In this document: positions 13,694 to 20,158 of the stretch, piece after piece | Position numbering within the stretch: the first letter of the stretch is position 1 | Layout: every line of letters starts with the position of its first letter | Assembly (NCBI GenBank): GCA_001723855.1 | Contig: MCBC01000113.1 | Coordinates: 1-21,782, forward strand | DNA from: Candidatus Altarchaeales archaeon WOR_SM1_86-2 | Lineage (GTDB): Archaea; Altiarchaeota; Altiarchaeia; IMC4; MCBC01 | Direction of reading: 5' to 3' | Length of the DNA: 21,782 bases | Made by a program: the position numbers and the translations under genes | The notes under the pieces: generated by a model | The model's database searches: none | The model's input: the letters and a program-made list of their open reading frames with translations, nothing else | What the model was told of the DNA's origin: nothing

Positions 13694-15554
13694 TTTTTAT
13701 CAAAAAATTTTCGATTTTGTTAGCTAAACTTTTGCCGATTCCTTTAATTTCCATTACGCCGGATATTCCTTTATCCCGGTAGATTTTCTCAATACTTTCC
13801 TCTAAATCATCTAAAGCCCATGCGGCTTTTCTGTAAGCCCATTCTCTATGCCCTCCTTTTCCCGACATCTGCATCTCCCTTGCTTTAAGATAAAATTTCT
13901 CTGCAGTTTTTTTATTGACCTGCAGTTTTTTGGGGTAAAAATTTACCGGTCTGGGGATATGGGGGGTTAATTTATACTTCTGACAGTATTCCAATACCTT
14001 CTCATGTACCTGTGCTGTATGGTCGGCCAATAATTCAGGGTTTCCATAGATCCGGTTGTATTTTGCACTCAAATCAGGATCATATTTTTCCAGCACCTTA
14101 TAGAAATGGGTTTTAGAGTAACCATGGAGCGTTAATCCTCCATCCAGGACATAGCGTCCACCGCACTCTTTGGTCTTTTTTATGACCTCCTCAATGTTTT
14201 TTTCATCATCATAAATAAAAGGCAGGATTGGCATAAAAACCGTGCCCGTTAAAATTTTGTTTTCCGCTAACTTTTTCATTGCATTAAAGCGTGCGGAAAC
14301 CGGCGGTGCGTTTGGCTCAAAGATTTTGCGGGTTTTATCATCGCAGGTTGTGATAATTGACCAGCAGACATTTAAATAGGTTTTCTTATTGATTTTTTTA
14401 AGGACGTCTAAGTCCCGCAAAAGCATCCGGGATTTTTCATTGATAAATACAGGGAAACTTAAGTCCAGGCAAACCTTAAGCATTTTCCTGGTGTATTGAT
14501 GCCTGAAGTCAACTGGCTGGTAGTTGTCCAGATAGATTAAATCCCGGGGCATGTTTTCCAACGCCTTTCTTAGCAGTTCAGGTGCGTTCTTTTTGACTTT
14601 TATGTACTGCGAGAAGGGATCAGCGAAATTGAGCACTTTAGGGTCAAGGGAGGATTTATGCGGGTTGTATTTCCCATCCCGCAAGTAACAGTACTCACAG
14701 CCCCATTCACACCCGATATAAGGGAAAGCCGAGTATTTATCCCAGAACCACCCCCCATCGCAGTGTTTGTGAGTGTTGAGGATGGCTTTTGACTGGTATG
14801 CCCTGATACCTGTCCTGGTTATGTTCTCTATTTTCAGTTTTTTATCTTCATCAATGTAAGTTAAAGCTTTTTTCATCATCAATCCGGAAATATTTTTCTT
14901 GAGTTTGATCTGTTTATATAGGAATTCCACCAGGATGTCGGGATGATGTCTGCCGATTGTCTTTAACCCCCAGCCGATGCCTTTAATTACATCAACCTGC
15001 TTCTCCTCCATATATGGTTCAATTAGCTTCAGCAGTTTTCTGGTTTTCTCCTGCTCATCCAGGACTCTTTTGCTGAAAAAATGAATTGCTACACCTGCGC
15101 TTCTCTTGACCCATCTGTTTTCATCTTTCAAAAATTTCGCAATCCAGGGAAGGGTTTCGTCAAAGTAATCAATCAATGCCTGACCTAAACAGCGCTCGCC
15201 AATTATGTCACAGGCATACCATACATCGCCTTTAATTATATACTTGCGGCTCTTTTCCATTACTTTTTCAAAATTATCCGGCAGAAAACAGATCAATGCC
15301 TGTCCGACAACAACAAAACCGCCCATAGCATTATAGTCAATGATCTCATCAAAACTTCTGAAAAATTTTTGCGGCTGACTGCTGCCTGCCCCGCCAGTTT
15401 CTTTACCTAAAAGGTCAAGTTTAAGAAACGGGCATTTTGTATCAAGAAGCGGCCTGAGTGTGTCAACAACCTCTTTATCTTTATCTGCTGATATTAAATT
15501 GACTGCTTTTTCGGCAAGCGCCTTAATTTCTGCGTTAGATATACTTTTCGTCAT
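13665..15554 (-). CDS. AlkD-like / radical SAM / Pol beta-type HhH fusion protein
   Basis: 629 residues in one frame. Residues about 65-235 are an AlkD-like HEAT-repeat glycosylase domain with candidate catalytic equivalents Trp112, Asp116, Arg151 and Trp195. Residues about 245-545 are a radical SAM domain resembling spore photoproduct lyase-type proteins, with Cys282, Cys286 and Cys289 (GCEWGCEYCY) for the [4Fe-4S] cluster. Residues about 566-629 match the N-terminal domain of family X polymerases: AYRKAAWALDDL, then EIKGIGKSLANKIENFL, a helix-hairpin-helix in which Lys613 aligns with Lys72, the Schiff-base residue of Pol beta, and His569 with His34. The gene overlaps alkD by four bases (ATGA). 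I infer a combined base-damage glycosylase, radical reversal and AP/dRP lyase enzyme; none of these activities is proven. Confidence 0.85.
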   Translation of the reverse strand: MTKSISNAEIKALAEKAVNLISADKDKEVVDTLRPLLDTKCPFLKLDLLGKETGGAGSSQPQKFFRSFDEIIDYNAMGGFVVVGQALICFLPDNFEKVMEKSRKYIIKGDVWYACDIIGERCLGQALIDYFDETLPWIAKFLKDENRWVKRSAGVAIHFFSKRVLDEQEKTRKLLKLIEPYMEEKQVDVIKGIGWGLKTIGRHHPDILVEFLYKQIKLKKNISGLMMKKALTYIDEDKKLKIENITRTGIRAYQSKAILNTHKHCDGGWFWDKYSAFPYIGCEWGCEYCYLRDGKYNPHKSSLDPKVLNFADPFSQYIKVKKNAPELLRKALENMPRDLIYLDNYQPVDFRHQYTRKMLKVCLDLSFPVFINEKSRMLLRDLDVLKKINKKTYLNVCWSIITTCDDKTRKIFEPNAPPVSARFNAMKKLAENKILTGTVFMPILPFIYDDEKNIEEVIKKTKECGGRYVLDGGLTLHGYSKTHFYKVLEKYDPDLSAKYNRIYGNPELLADHTAQVHEKVLEYCQKYKLTPHIPRPVNFYPKKLQVNKKTAEKFYLKAREMQMSGKGGHREWAYRKAAWALDDLEESIEKIYRDKGISGVMEIKGIGKSLANKIENFLIKNEKEGHLHP

Positions 15555-16240
15555 TTTTTAAATCTTTTTTGAACTGCTTCACTTGTTAACTCACGAATCG
15601 CACCGGAGGCGACCCAGCGGGCTGCCCTAAAATCCAGACGCCGGATTTCTTTAGCTGCATTTACGGCTGCCTTATTCAGGTTCGGATTCCTCTTTCCTAT
15701 ATTCCTCAAAGCCCAGTTGACGGCTTTCTTAACGAAGTTTCGCTCATCCGTTGCTCCATTTTTGATAATGGGAAGGAATTTGATGAATACCTCATCCTCT
15801 GCTTCCTTGTCGTGCTGTGCCAGGCAGGCGATGAGAGCAAAAGCCGCACGCTTGACGAACTCCTCCTTGCGATTTGACCATTCCTTTATCTTCTCCTGCA
15901 CAAACGGGACTTTCTCAAAGAGGTTCATACACAACTGGTCGCAGACATCCCAGGAGTTGATGTCCTTTACCCAGTCCTCCATCTGCTGCTCTGTAACCTC
16001 CCCTGGATTGTCTATCATTGCAGCGAGTATCATCGCATCAGGTATGCCCGTTCTCCAGAGATTCAAAGCAAGATCATGGTTCCTGCCTATTTCTTTAGCC
16101 ATTCTCCTGAGGTCTGGGATTGCGACCCCTAACCTTTTTTCTCCTCTAATTCCATACCTTGCCATACCTTCCACTGCTTCAGGATTGGACATTGATTTCA
16201 GTTTTTTTATGGTGCCTTCTAGCTTTCCTGTTTTGTTCAT
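15551..16240 (-). CDS. AlkD-type DNA alkylpurine glycosylase
   Basis: 229 residues of HEAT-like repeats, the usual AlkD length. The residues that line the active cleft in Bacillus cereus AlkD have clear counterparts: Trp97 and Asp101 in SWDVCD, Arg131 in EFVKRAAFAL, and Trp176 in VNWALRNIGKRNP. AlkD removes positively charged alkylated bases such as N3-alkyladenine and N7-alkylguanine without flipping the base. The start lies four bases after the MBL gene, and the end overlaps the start of the AlkD-radical SAM fusion, so two AlkD modules are made from one transcript. Confidence 0.92.
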   Translation of the reverse strand: MNKTGKLEGTIKKLKSMSNPEAVEGMARYGIRGEKRLGVAIPDLRRMAKEIGRNHDLALNLWRTGIPDAMILAAMIDNPGEVTEQQMEDWVKDINSWDVCDQLCMNLFEKVPFVQEKIKEWSNRKEEFVKRAAFALIACLAQHDKEAEDEVFIKFLPIIKNGATDERNFVKKAVNWALRNIGKRNPNLNKAAVNAAKEIRRLDFRAARWVASGAIRELTSEAVQKRFKK

Positions 16241-16244
16241 GGTC

Positions 16245-16919
16245 TCATTTCAAATGATAAATTTCACCTATTTTTAATGGCACAACCTGAATATTTGATT
16301 TATATTCCGCTTTCTTCTTGAATTCTTGAGGATCGGCATTTGAGCGATGCATGGGAATTACAATGCAGGGTTTAATTGCTGTTGTTGCTTCAACCGCCTC
16401 TTGAATATCCATTGTAAATGTCCCTCCGATAGGAAGTAAAGCCACATCAACTTTTCCCAGTTCTCTCATCTCTGGTATAAAATCCGTGTCTCCAGCATGA
16501 TAAATTGTTTTATCTTCTATGGTTATCAGGTAACCTACACCATCCCCCTTATGATGAACTTTCTTGGTAGAACTGCCTTGCTCGGTATTGTATGCCTCAA
16601 CAACCTTTATTCTTATATCTTTAACTGTTATATCATCTCCGGGCTGAATTACCTTTATGTTACCGCCTATTCTTTCAACACATCGTTCAGGAGCTGCCAC
16701 CACTGTCTCTGCATCACGAATTTTAGATAATGCAGGTGGCTGACAATGGTCTTTATGAAAGTGGGTTACCAATATCAGATCACCCCTTTCTTCAAACTCA
16801 CTAACTGGCACTCCATGTGTCCTGAAGTAACCTGCGTAACCCGGATCAATATATATGGTTTTATCTTTCGTTTTTATTTTAAACCAAGAATACTTAGACA
16901 ACCATTTTAATATGGACAT
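16245..16919 (-). CDS. metallo-beta-lactamase-fold hydrolase (UPF0173/UlaG-like)
   Basis: 224 residues. The metal-binding motif THFHKDH (His53, His55, Asp57, His58) is complete, with further ligands His141 and Asp144 in YHAGDTDF and His191 in IPMHRS. The general pattern is that of the small UPF0173/Lactamase_B_3 branch, which includes L-ascorbate-6-phosphate lactonase. The substrate is unknown. It has neither the beta-CASP insertion of RNases nor the features of SNM1-type nucleases, so a nuclease role is not supported by sequence. It is three bases from the ArsR-like gene upstream and four from alkD downstream. Confidence 0.88.
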   Translation of the reverse strand: MSILKWLSKYSWFKIKTKDKTIYIDPGYAGYFRTHGVPVSEFEERGDLILVTHFHKDHCQPPALSKIRDAETVVAAPERCVERIGGNIKVIQPGDDITVKDIRIKVVEAYNTEQGSSTKKVHHKGDGVGYLITIEDKTIYHAGDTDFIPEMRELGKVDVALLPIGGTFTMDIQEAVEATTAIKPCIVIPMHRSNADPQEFKKKAEYKSNIQVVPLKIGEIYHLK

Positions 16920-16922
16920 TTT

Positions 16923-17138
16923 TTATTTAATTAATTCTATGTCAATCCCAAACACTTCCTTGAATCTCTTCCTACCCTTTTCTGTAACTTCAAATACCGT
17001 CTTCCTTCCTTCTTTTGGTTTTACCCATTCCATTTCGATTAATCGCTCAAATAGCAAGGGAGCTAATTTTCCACCCAGCTGGTCAAAGCATTTTCCCACC
17101 GAGGGCAAATAATATTCCTTCTTTGTTTTTGGTGTCAT
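16923..17138 (-). CDS. stand-alone ArsR C-terminal-type domain protein
   Basis: 71 residues. The pattern (Cys-Phe-Asp-Gln-Leu-Gly-Gly-Lys-Leu, then a Leu-rich helix, then FEVTEKGRKRFKEVFGID) matches the C-terminal half of a group of ArsR-family regulators, where CYDHLAG and LTPAG...LGID are typical. The DNA-binding winged helix that normally precedes this is missing and there is no room for it, since the nitroreductase gene ends three bases upstream. It may act as a small partner or sensor protein, possibly through its single conserved Cys. Confidence 0.6.
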   Translation of the reverse strand: MTPKTKKEYYLPSVGKCFDQLGGKLAPLLFERLIEMEWVKPKEGRKTVFEVTEKGRKRFKEVFGIDIELIK

Positions 17139-17141
17139 TTT

Positions 17142-17687
17142 CTAATTACGCCACTTATCATAACAAACAATTTCCTTCAATTCCTTTCTATTTCCGGACC
17201 ATGCAATTCCTATCGTCTTATCCACAAAACCTGTTTTGGGATACCCCACGGGAGTTAACCCAACAACCCTTATCTCTTCAGGAATATCTAACAACTCCTT
17301 TATTTTGGCTTCATCAAAACTCCCGATCCAGCATGTTCCTAAACCGAGGTCTGTTGCGGCAAGTATTAAATTCTGCATCGCGATCGCAACATCAACGGCA
17401 TAATAATCCAGACCATAATGGCTTCCGGATTTTGCAGGATCGCCGCACCCAACAATAATTAACGGCACATCCTTAAGCCATGTCCGCGTGAACTTCCCGG
17501 TTGTTTTTCTTATTTCATCTTTGAGTTTCTCATCTTTAACCACTATAAATTTCCAGCATTGTTTGTTTGCCCATGACGGCGCCAATCTTGCGGCATCCAA
17601 AATTTTTTCCAATATTTCATCGGGAACATCGTCTTTTTTGAATTTTCTTACACTCCTCCTCCTTTCTATTGCTTCCGATGTTTCCAT
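17142..17687 (-). CDS. nitroreductase-family FMN oxidoreductase
   Basis: 181 residues from the ATG at 17687; the frame is open upstream but that part overlaps another gene and does not resemble the family. The FMN-phosphate-binding start (ERRRSVRKF), the APSWANKQCWKFIVV block, the AMQNLILAATDLGLGTCWIG helix and the VVGLTPVGYPK end are all present. Members reduce nitro compounds, quinones or flavins with NAD(P)H, and archaeal members often have unknown substrates. It follows the Cys4 protein by 31 bases and precedes the ArsR-like gene by three. In the repair operon it could supply electrons to the radical SAM enzyme, an inference from position alone. Confidence 0.9.
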   Translation of the reverse strand: METSEAIERRRSVRKFKKDDVPDEILEKILDAARLAPSWANKQCWKFIVVKDEKLKDEIRKTTGKFTRTWLKDVPLIIVGCGDPAKSGSHYGLDYYAVDVAIAMQNLILAATDLGLGTCWIGSFDEAKIKELLDIPEEIRVVGLTPVGYPKTGFVDKTIGIAWSGNRKELKEIVCYDKWRN

Positions 17688-17718
17688 TTCTTGGATATTA
17701 AAAAATAAAAAAGGAAAA

Positions 17719-17847
17719 TCATTTCGGCTGAAACGCATTTGCGGGGCATTTCTCCACATCCATATCCGCCTGCACCTCATGCCCGAAACAATCCCCTTTG
17801 GTTTCATCTATCTCCTTATAAAATTTGCATTCACTGCATGTTGCCAT
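17719..17847 (-). CDS. small Cys4 protein (42 residues)
   Basis: Translates to MATCSECKFY...GDCFGHEV...VEKCPANAFQPK, with cysteines at 4, 7, 20 and 34. The spacing CxxC-x12-C-x13-C and the GDCFGHEV block resemble small iron-sulfur subunits of glycyl-radical enzymes (benzylsuccinate synthase/hydroxyphenylacetate decarboxylase small-subunit type) and similar orphan proteins in anaerobes. Four cysteines could hold one [4Fe-4S] or zinc ion. The ATG is preceded by AAAGGAAA. It is the first gene of the minus-strand unit behind a TATA-like box and could serve as an electron carrier for the nitroreductase or radical SAM enzyme. Confidence 0.78.
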   Translation of the reverse strand: MATCSECKFYKEIDETKGDCFGHEVQADMDVEKCPANAFQPK

Positions 17848-17900
17848 TTTCCTTTTTTTCTTACTTTTCAAAAATTTCTTACATTATATAAAAGGAGAGA

Positions 17901-17914
17901 TAAATATAAAAAGG
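17901..17914 (-). promoter_or_regulatory. TATA box for the minus-strand repair operon
   Basis: On the minus strand it reads CCTTTTTATATTTA, about 55 bases before the ATG at 17847; a second candidate (TTTTATATAATG) lies at 17882-17893. Either gives a short leader. Confidence 0.45.
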
Positions 17915-17927
17915 TTTTCAAAAATCC

Positions 17928-18056
17928 CTATTTTTTTGTCCTGATGGCTTTCTCTTTTCTATACTCCTTGGTCCATTTCACCCTGCGGGGCTTTCTCTTC
18001 AACTTCAGGAGATTCTTCTCGCACTTGCTTGAGCAAAAGTACAGCGCTTTTGCCAT
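17928..18056 (-). pseudogene. rpl24e: ribosomal protein L24e, N-terminal half missing
   Basis: From an ATG at 18056 the frame gives 42 residues: [30 protein letters not shown] and a basic tail, the C-terminal two-thirds of L24e. Intact archaeal L24e (about 60-70 residues) starts with a CSFCG knuckle; here the first CxxC is absent and only the second pair (Cys8, Cys12) remains, so a zinc ribbon cannot form. The upstream in-frame sequence has no L24e similarity and lies within S28e. L24e is widespread in archaea, so either an intact copy lies elsewhere or the sequence has lost about 70-100 bases here. Confidence 0.85.
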
Positions 18057-18274
18057 GCGAGTCCAACCATCTCTTTTCTCTTCTTTCTTATCGGCCGCGC
18101 TTCCCTCTCCGTCTCCACCAGGTCAACAATGTCCCCCACCTGCACGGGATTTTTAATATTCCTCAATAACTCAACCCCCTTGTCGGATCCCTCTAAAACC
18201 TTGCATGTTACCTGCGTTACCTCGCCGTACAACCCCGTTCTGCCAATGATTCCCACAACCTGTGATTTAGCCAT
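18005..18274 (-). CDS. rps28e: ribosomal protein S28e, C-terminus extended across a junction with L24e
   Basis: 89 residues; the family is usually about 65-75. Residues 1 to about 66 are a good S28e: [19 protein letters not shown], the [16 protein letters not shown] strand, then TEREARPI near the normal end. The last 20 or so residues (from about MVGLAWQKR) come from the L24e coding sequence read in another frame. S28e and L24e are adjacent in many archaea, so the simplest reading is a deletion that removed the S28e stop, the spacer and the L24e start. S28e is part of the small subunit near the mRNA exit. Its N-terminal core should still fold. Confidence 0.9.
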   Translation of the reverse strand: MAKSQVVGIIGRTGLYGEVTQVTCKVLEGSDKGVELLRNIKNPVQVGDIVDLVETEREARPIRKKRKEMVGLAWQKRCTFAQASARRIS

Positions 18275-18314
18275 TATGTTATTTATTAAAACAAGAAGTA
18301 AATAAAAAGATCAA

Positions 18315-18734
18315 ATGAAAGAAATACCTCATGTTCCTTCCGGGATCCCATCAGCTTGCTCCCTCCACCTTGATAACCCTGAAAGGCTCCCCTCAAACTT
18401 AGGGATCGCCGATATTTTGACGCTGATCTTTCCTCCCGGATACCAGCCGCAGTACTTTAAAATTTCCCACACTCTCCTGACCTTGCTTCTGGAAGAACAA
18501 ACCCTTGAAACCAATGATTTGAAAGAATTTATGGAAAAAAATAATTATTCAAGATCAACCCTGTATGGGGAGGTTATACCGAAACTTGTTTATTTCGGGC
18601 TGGTGAAAAAGGGGGTTATAAAAGGAAGGGGAAAGCCGATAAAACTAACCTTATCGTCAAATTTTTCGGAAATTCTGCACCGCATTGCAAGTTCATGGGA
18701 GATGATAGTAGCGCTGTCAGGAGCAAGGCAGTGA
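18315..18734 (+). CDS. winged-helix protein
   Basis: 139 residues. Residues about 48-115 look like a winged helix: a helix with the TLLTLLLEEQTLETNDLKEF pattern, a recognition helix NNYSRSTLYGEVIPKLVYFGLV, and a basic wing (KGVIKGRGKPIKLTLS). The first 40 residues are proline-rich and may not all be translated, since a start further in is possible. Probably a transcription factor; target unknown. It is divergent from S28e and ends one base before the stop of the convergent GyrA-like gene. Confidence 0.65.
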   Translation: MKEIPHVPSGIPSACSLHLDNPERLPSNLGIADILTLIFPPGYQPQYFKISHTLLTLLLEEQTLETNDLKEFMEKNNYSRSTLYGEVIPKLVYFGLVKKGVIKGRGKPIKLTLSSNFSEILHRIASSWEMIVALSGARQ

Positions 18735-19352
18735 TTATACCAGTTTAGCGACTCCGGCAACTTTATCATCCTCCTTCAGCCGCATTATCCTAACACCCAT
18801 GGTATTTCTGCCCTGCGTGGATATTCCGGAAACGGGAATTCTTATAACCATCCCGTCAACGGAAGTTATGAGCAGTTCATCATCTCCATCCACTGCTTTG
18901 ACATTCACCACCCCGCCATTTCTCTCATTCGTGATGATGGTGATAATGCCCATGCCCCCCCTCTTGATTCTCCTGTATTTTGAGAGGGGAGTTTGCTTGC
19001 CGTAACCATTCTCCGTGATGCTCAATATGTTAATATCCCTTTCAATGTCATTTTTGGATACGCTGACCATACTCACGACCTCGTCCCCCTTCCTCAATCT
19101 GATTCCCCGGACTCCGCGGGCGGTTCTCCCCATCGCTCTAACATTTTTTTCATTAAATCTGACTGCCTTTCCGTTTTTTGTTGCAAGTATGATATCGGAA
19201 TCCCCGTCTGAATGACAGACCCCTATCAATTCATCCCCATCGTCGATATTTATTGCCCTGATCCCGGTAACTCTCGGATTTGAGAACGCCGAAACCTCGG
19301 TTTTCTTTACCACCCCGTTTTTTGTTGCAAATACAATAAAATGATCGTCCAT
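18735..19352 (-). CDS. orphan GyrA C-terminal beta-pinwheel domain (about four blades)
   Basis: 205 residues that match the end of DNA gyrase subunit A. Repeated blade motifs are clear: FATKNGVVKKTEVSAFSN with GIRAINID, then LATKNGKAVRFN with GVRGIRL, then SITENGYGKQTPLSKY, then ITSVDGMVIRIPVSGIS with GRNTMGVRIMRL. The final KVAGVAKLV corresponds to the normal GyrA end. The catalytic breakage-reunion domain and the first one or two blades with the canonical GyrA box are missing; IKRGGMG at 129-135 is a box-like loop. It has its own ATG behind AT-rich sequence. It could bind and wrap DNA alone or be a fragment of a lost gyrA. Confidence 0.87.
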   Translation of the reverse strand: MDDHFIVFATKNGVVKKTEVSAFSNPRVTGIRAINIDDGDELIGVCHSDGDSDIILATKNGKAVRFNEKNVRAMGRTARGVRGIRLRKGDEVVSMVSVSKNDIERDINILSITENGYGKQTPLSKYRRIKRGGMGIITIITNERNGGVVNVKAVDGDDELLITSVDGMVIRIPVSGISTQGRNTMGVRIMRLKEDDKVAGVAKLV

Positions 19353-19375
19353 TTTTATTAATTAAGAATAAATAA

Positions 19376-19693
19376 TTAAATGTACATAACATCATCAACT
19401 CCCCCTTCGTCACGCGCCTGTTTAAACCTCCTTACCCTCCTCTTCAGCGATTTCTTTTGAGCCGGGTTCATCCCGACAAAATTGAAGTCGTGCCGCAGTA
19501 ACCGGATGAATACCGTATCCGGGAGAATTTCCAATTCCACCACACCTTTAACCCGCAGTTTCTTGAGAACCTCTAAAAGAACGCTCTCCTTGATGTTAAT
19601 TTCACCTTTCAATTCCTGCAGATTTACGGGATATTTCTCCTGCAAAAAATTTAAAATTCGCGCCTCTAAACTGTCCTTTTTGATCTCTATCAT
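19376..19693 (-). CDS. archaeal winged-helix DNA-binding protein
   Basis: 105 residues, not assigned to a named family. Residues 8 to about 65 form a winged helix: SLEARILNFLQEKYPVNLQELK, a recognition helix (KESVLLEVLKKLRVKGVVELE), and a hydrophobic wing (DTVFIRLL). The following RHDFNFVGMNPAQKK segment and the strongly basic RRVRRFKQ lead to a short acidic end. It is upstream of and codirectional with the orphan GyrA domain (23-base gap), so the two may be co-expressed; whether it regulates DNA topology genes is unknown. Confidence 0.65.
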   Translation of the reverse strand: MIEIKKDSLEARILNFLQEKYPVNLQELKGEINIKESVLLEVLKKLRVKGVVELEILPDTVFIRLLRHDFNFVGMNPAQKKSLKRRVRRFKQARDEGGVDDVMYI

Positions 19694-19721
19694 CTCTTTA
19701 AAAAAATAGAAAAGAAGAAAA

Positions 19722-20105
19722 TTAAATATTTTTCAAAACAAAATCTGTTATGTACGGCAGCTGGAATGCTTTTCCCTCATATGCCAGGTACGCACAATAC
19801 AGATAAAGCACTAAAGCAGCCAAAGCCAATAGGATGAGCAGCAGATAGAGAACGGCACCCAAACCAAATGTAACAACAGCTATTATCGTTATAAACACCC
19901 ACAGTACTATAAATACCACAATCAATGCCGCGCCGAGAATCAAACTCTGAAGGGCATGAAATCTGGCAAATTTATCCTCCCTGGCAATCAGATATATCAA
20001 AAGCGGCGCCAGGAGACTTATAAGTATAGACCCCGCATATGCAATCGCCCCCAACATCCTGCTGTCGTCTTTTTCCGGTTTTATGTCCTTGATTTCTTCA
20101 AACAT
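19722..20105 (-). CDS. DUF4870-family membrane protein
   Basis: 127 residues with a short soluble start (DIKPEKDDSRM) and the DUF4870 pattern: MLGAIAYAGSILISLLAPLLIYLI, then REDKFARFHALQSLILG, followed by two to three long hydrophobic helices and the ending AYEGKAFQLPYITDFV. Function in the family is not established; a relation to Tic20-like proteins has been noted. It is divergent from the RPA gene with a 53-base, nearly pure A+T spacer holding both promoters, and is codirectional with the winged-helix gene downstream. Confidence 0.85.
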   Translation of the reverse strand: MFEEIKDIKPEKDDSRMLGAIAYAGSILISLLAPLLIYLIAREDKFARFHALQSLILGAALIVVFIVLWVFITIIAVVTFGLGAVLYLLLILLALAALVLYLYCAYLAYEGKAFQLPYITDFVLKNI

Positions 20106-20158
20106 TTTTTATTTTTTATCTTATAACATTTAAAAAATAAAAAATAAATAAAAATAAA

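Noticed and set aside
17688..17807. N-terminal extension of the nitroreductase
   Set aside because: The extra 40 residues overlap the Cys4 protein gene in another frame and do not resemble any nitroreductase; the ATG at 17687 fits the family.
17488..18156. Plus-strand open frame of 222 codons
   Set aside because: Antisense across nitroreductase, the Cys4 protein, L24e and S28e, all of which are supported by family motifs.
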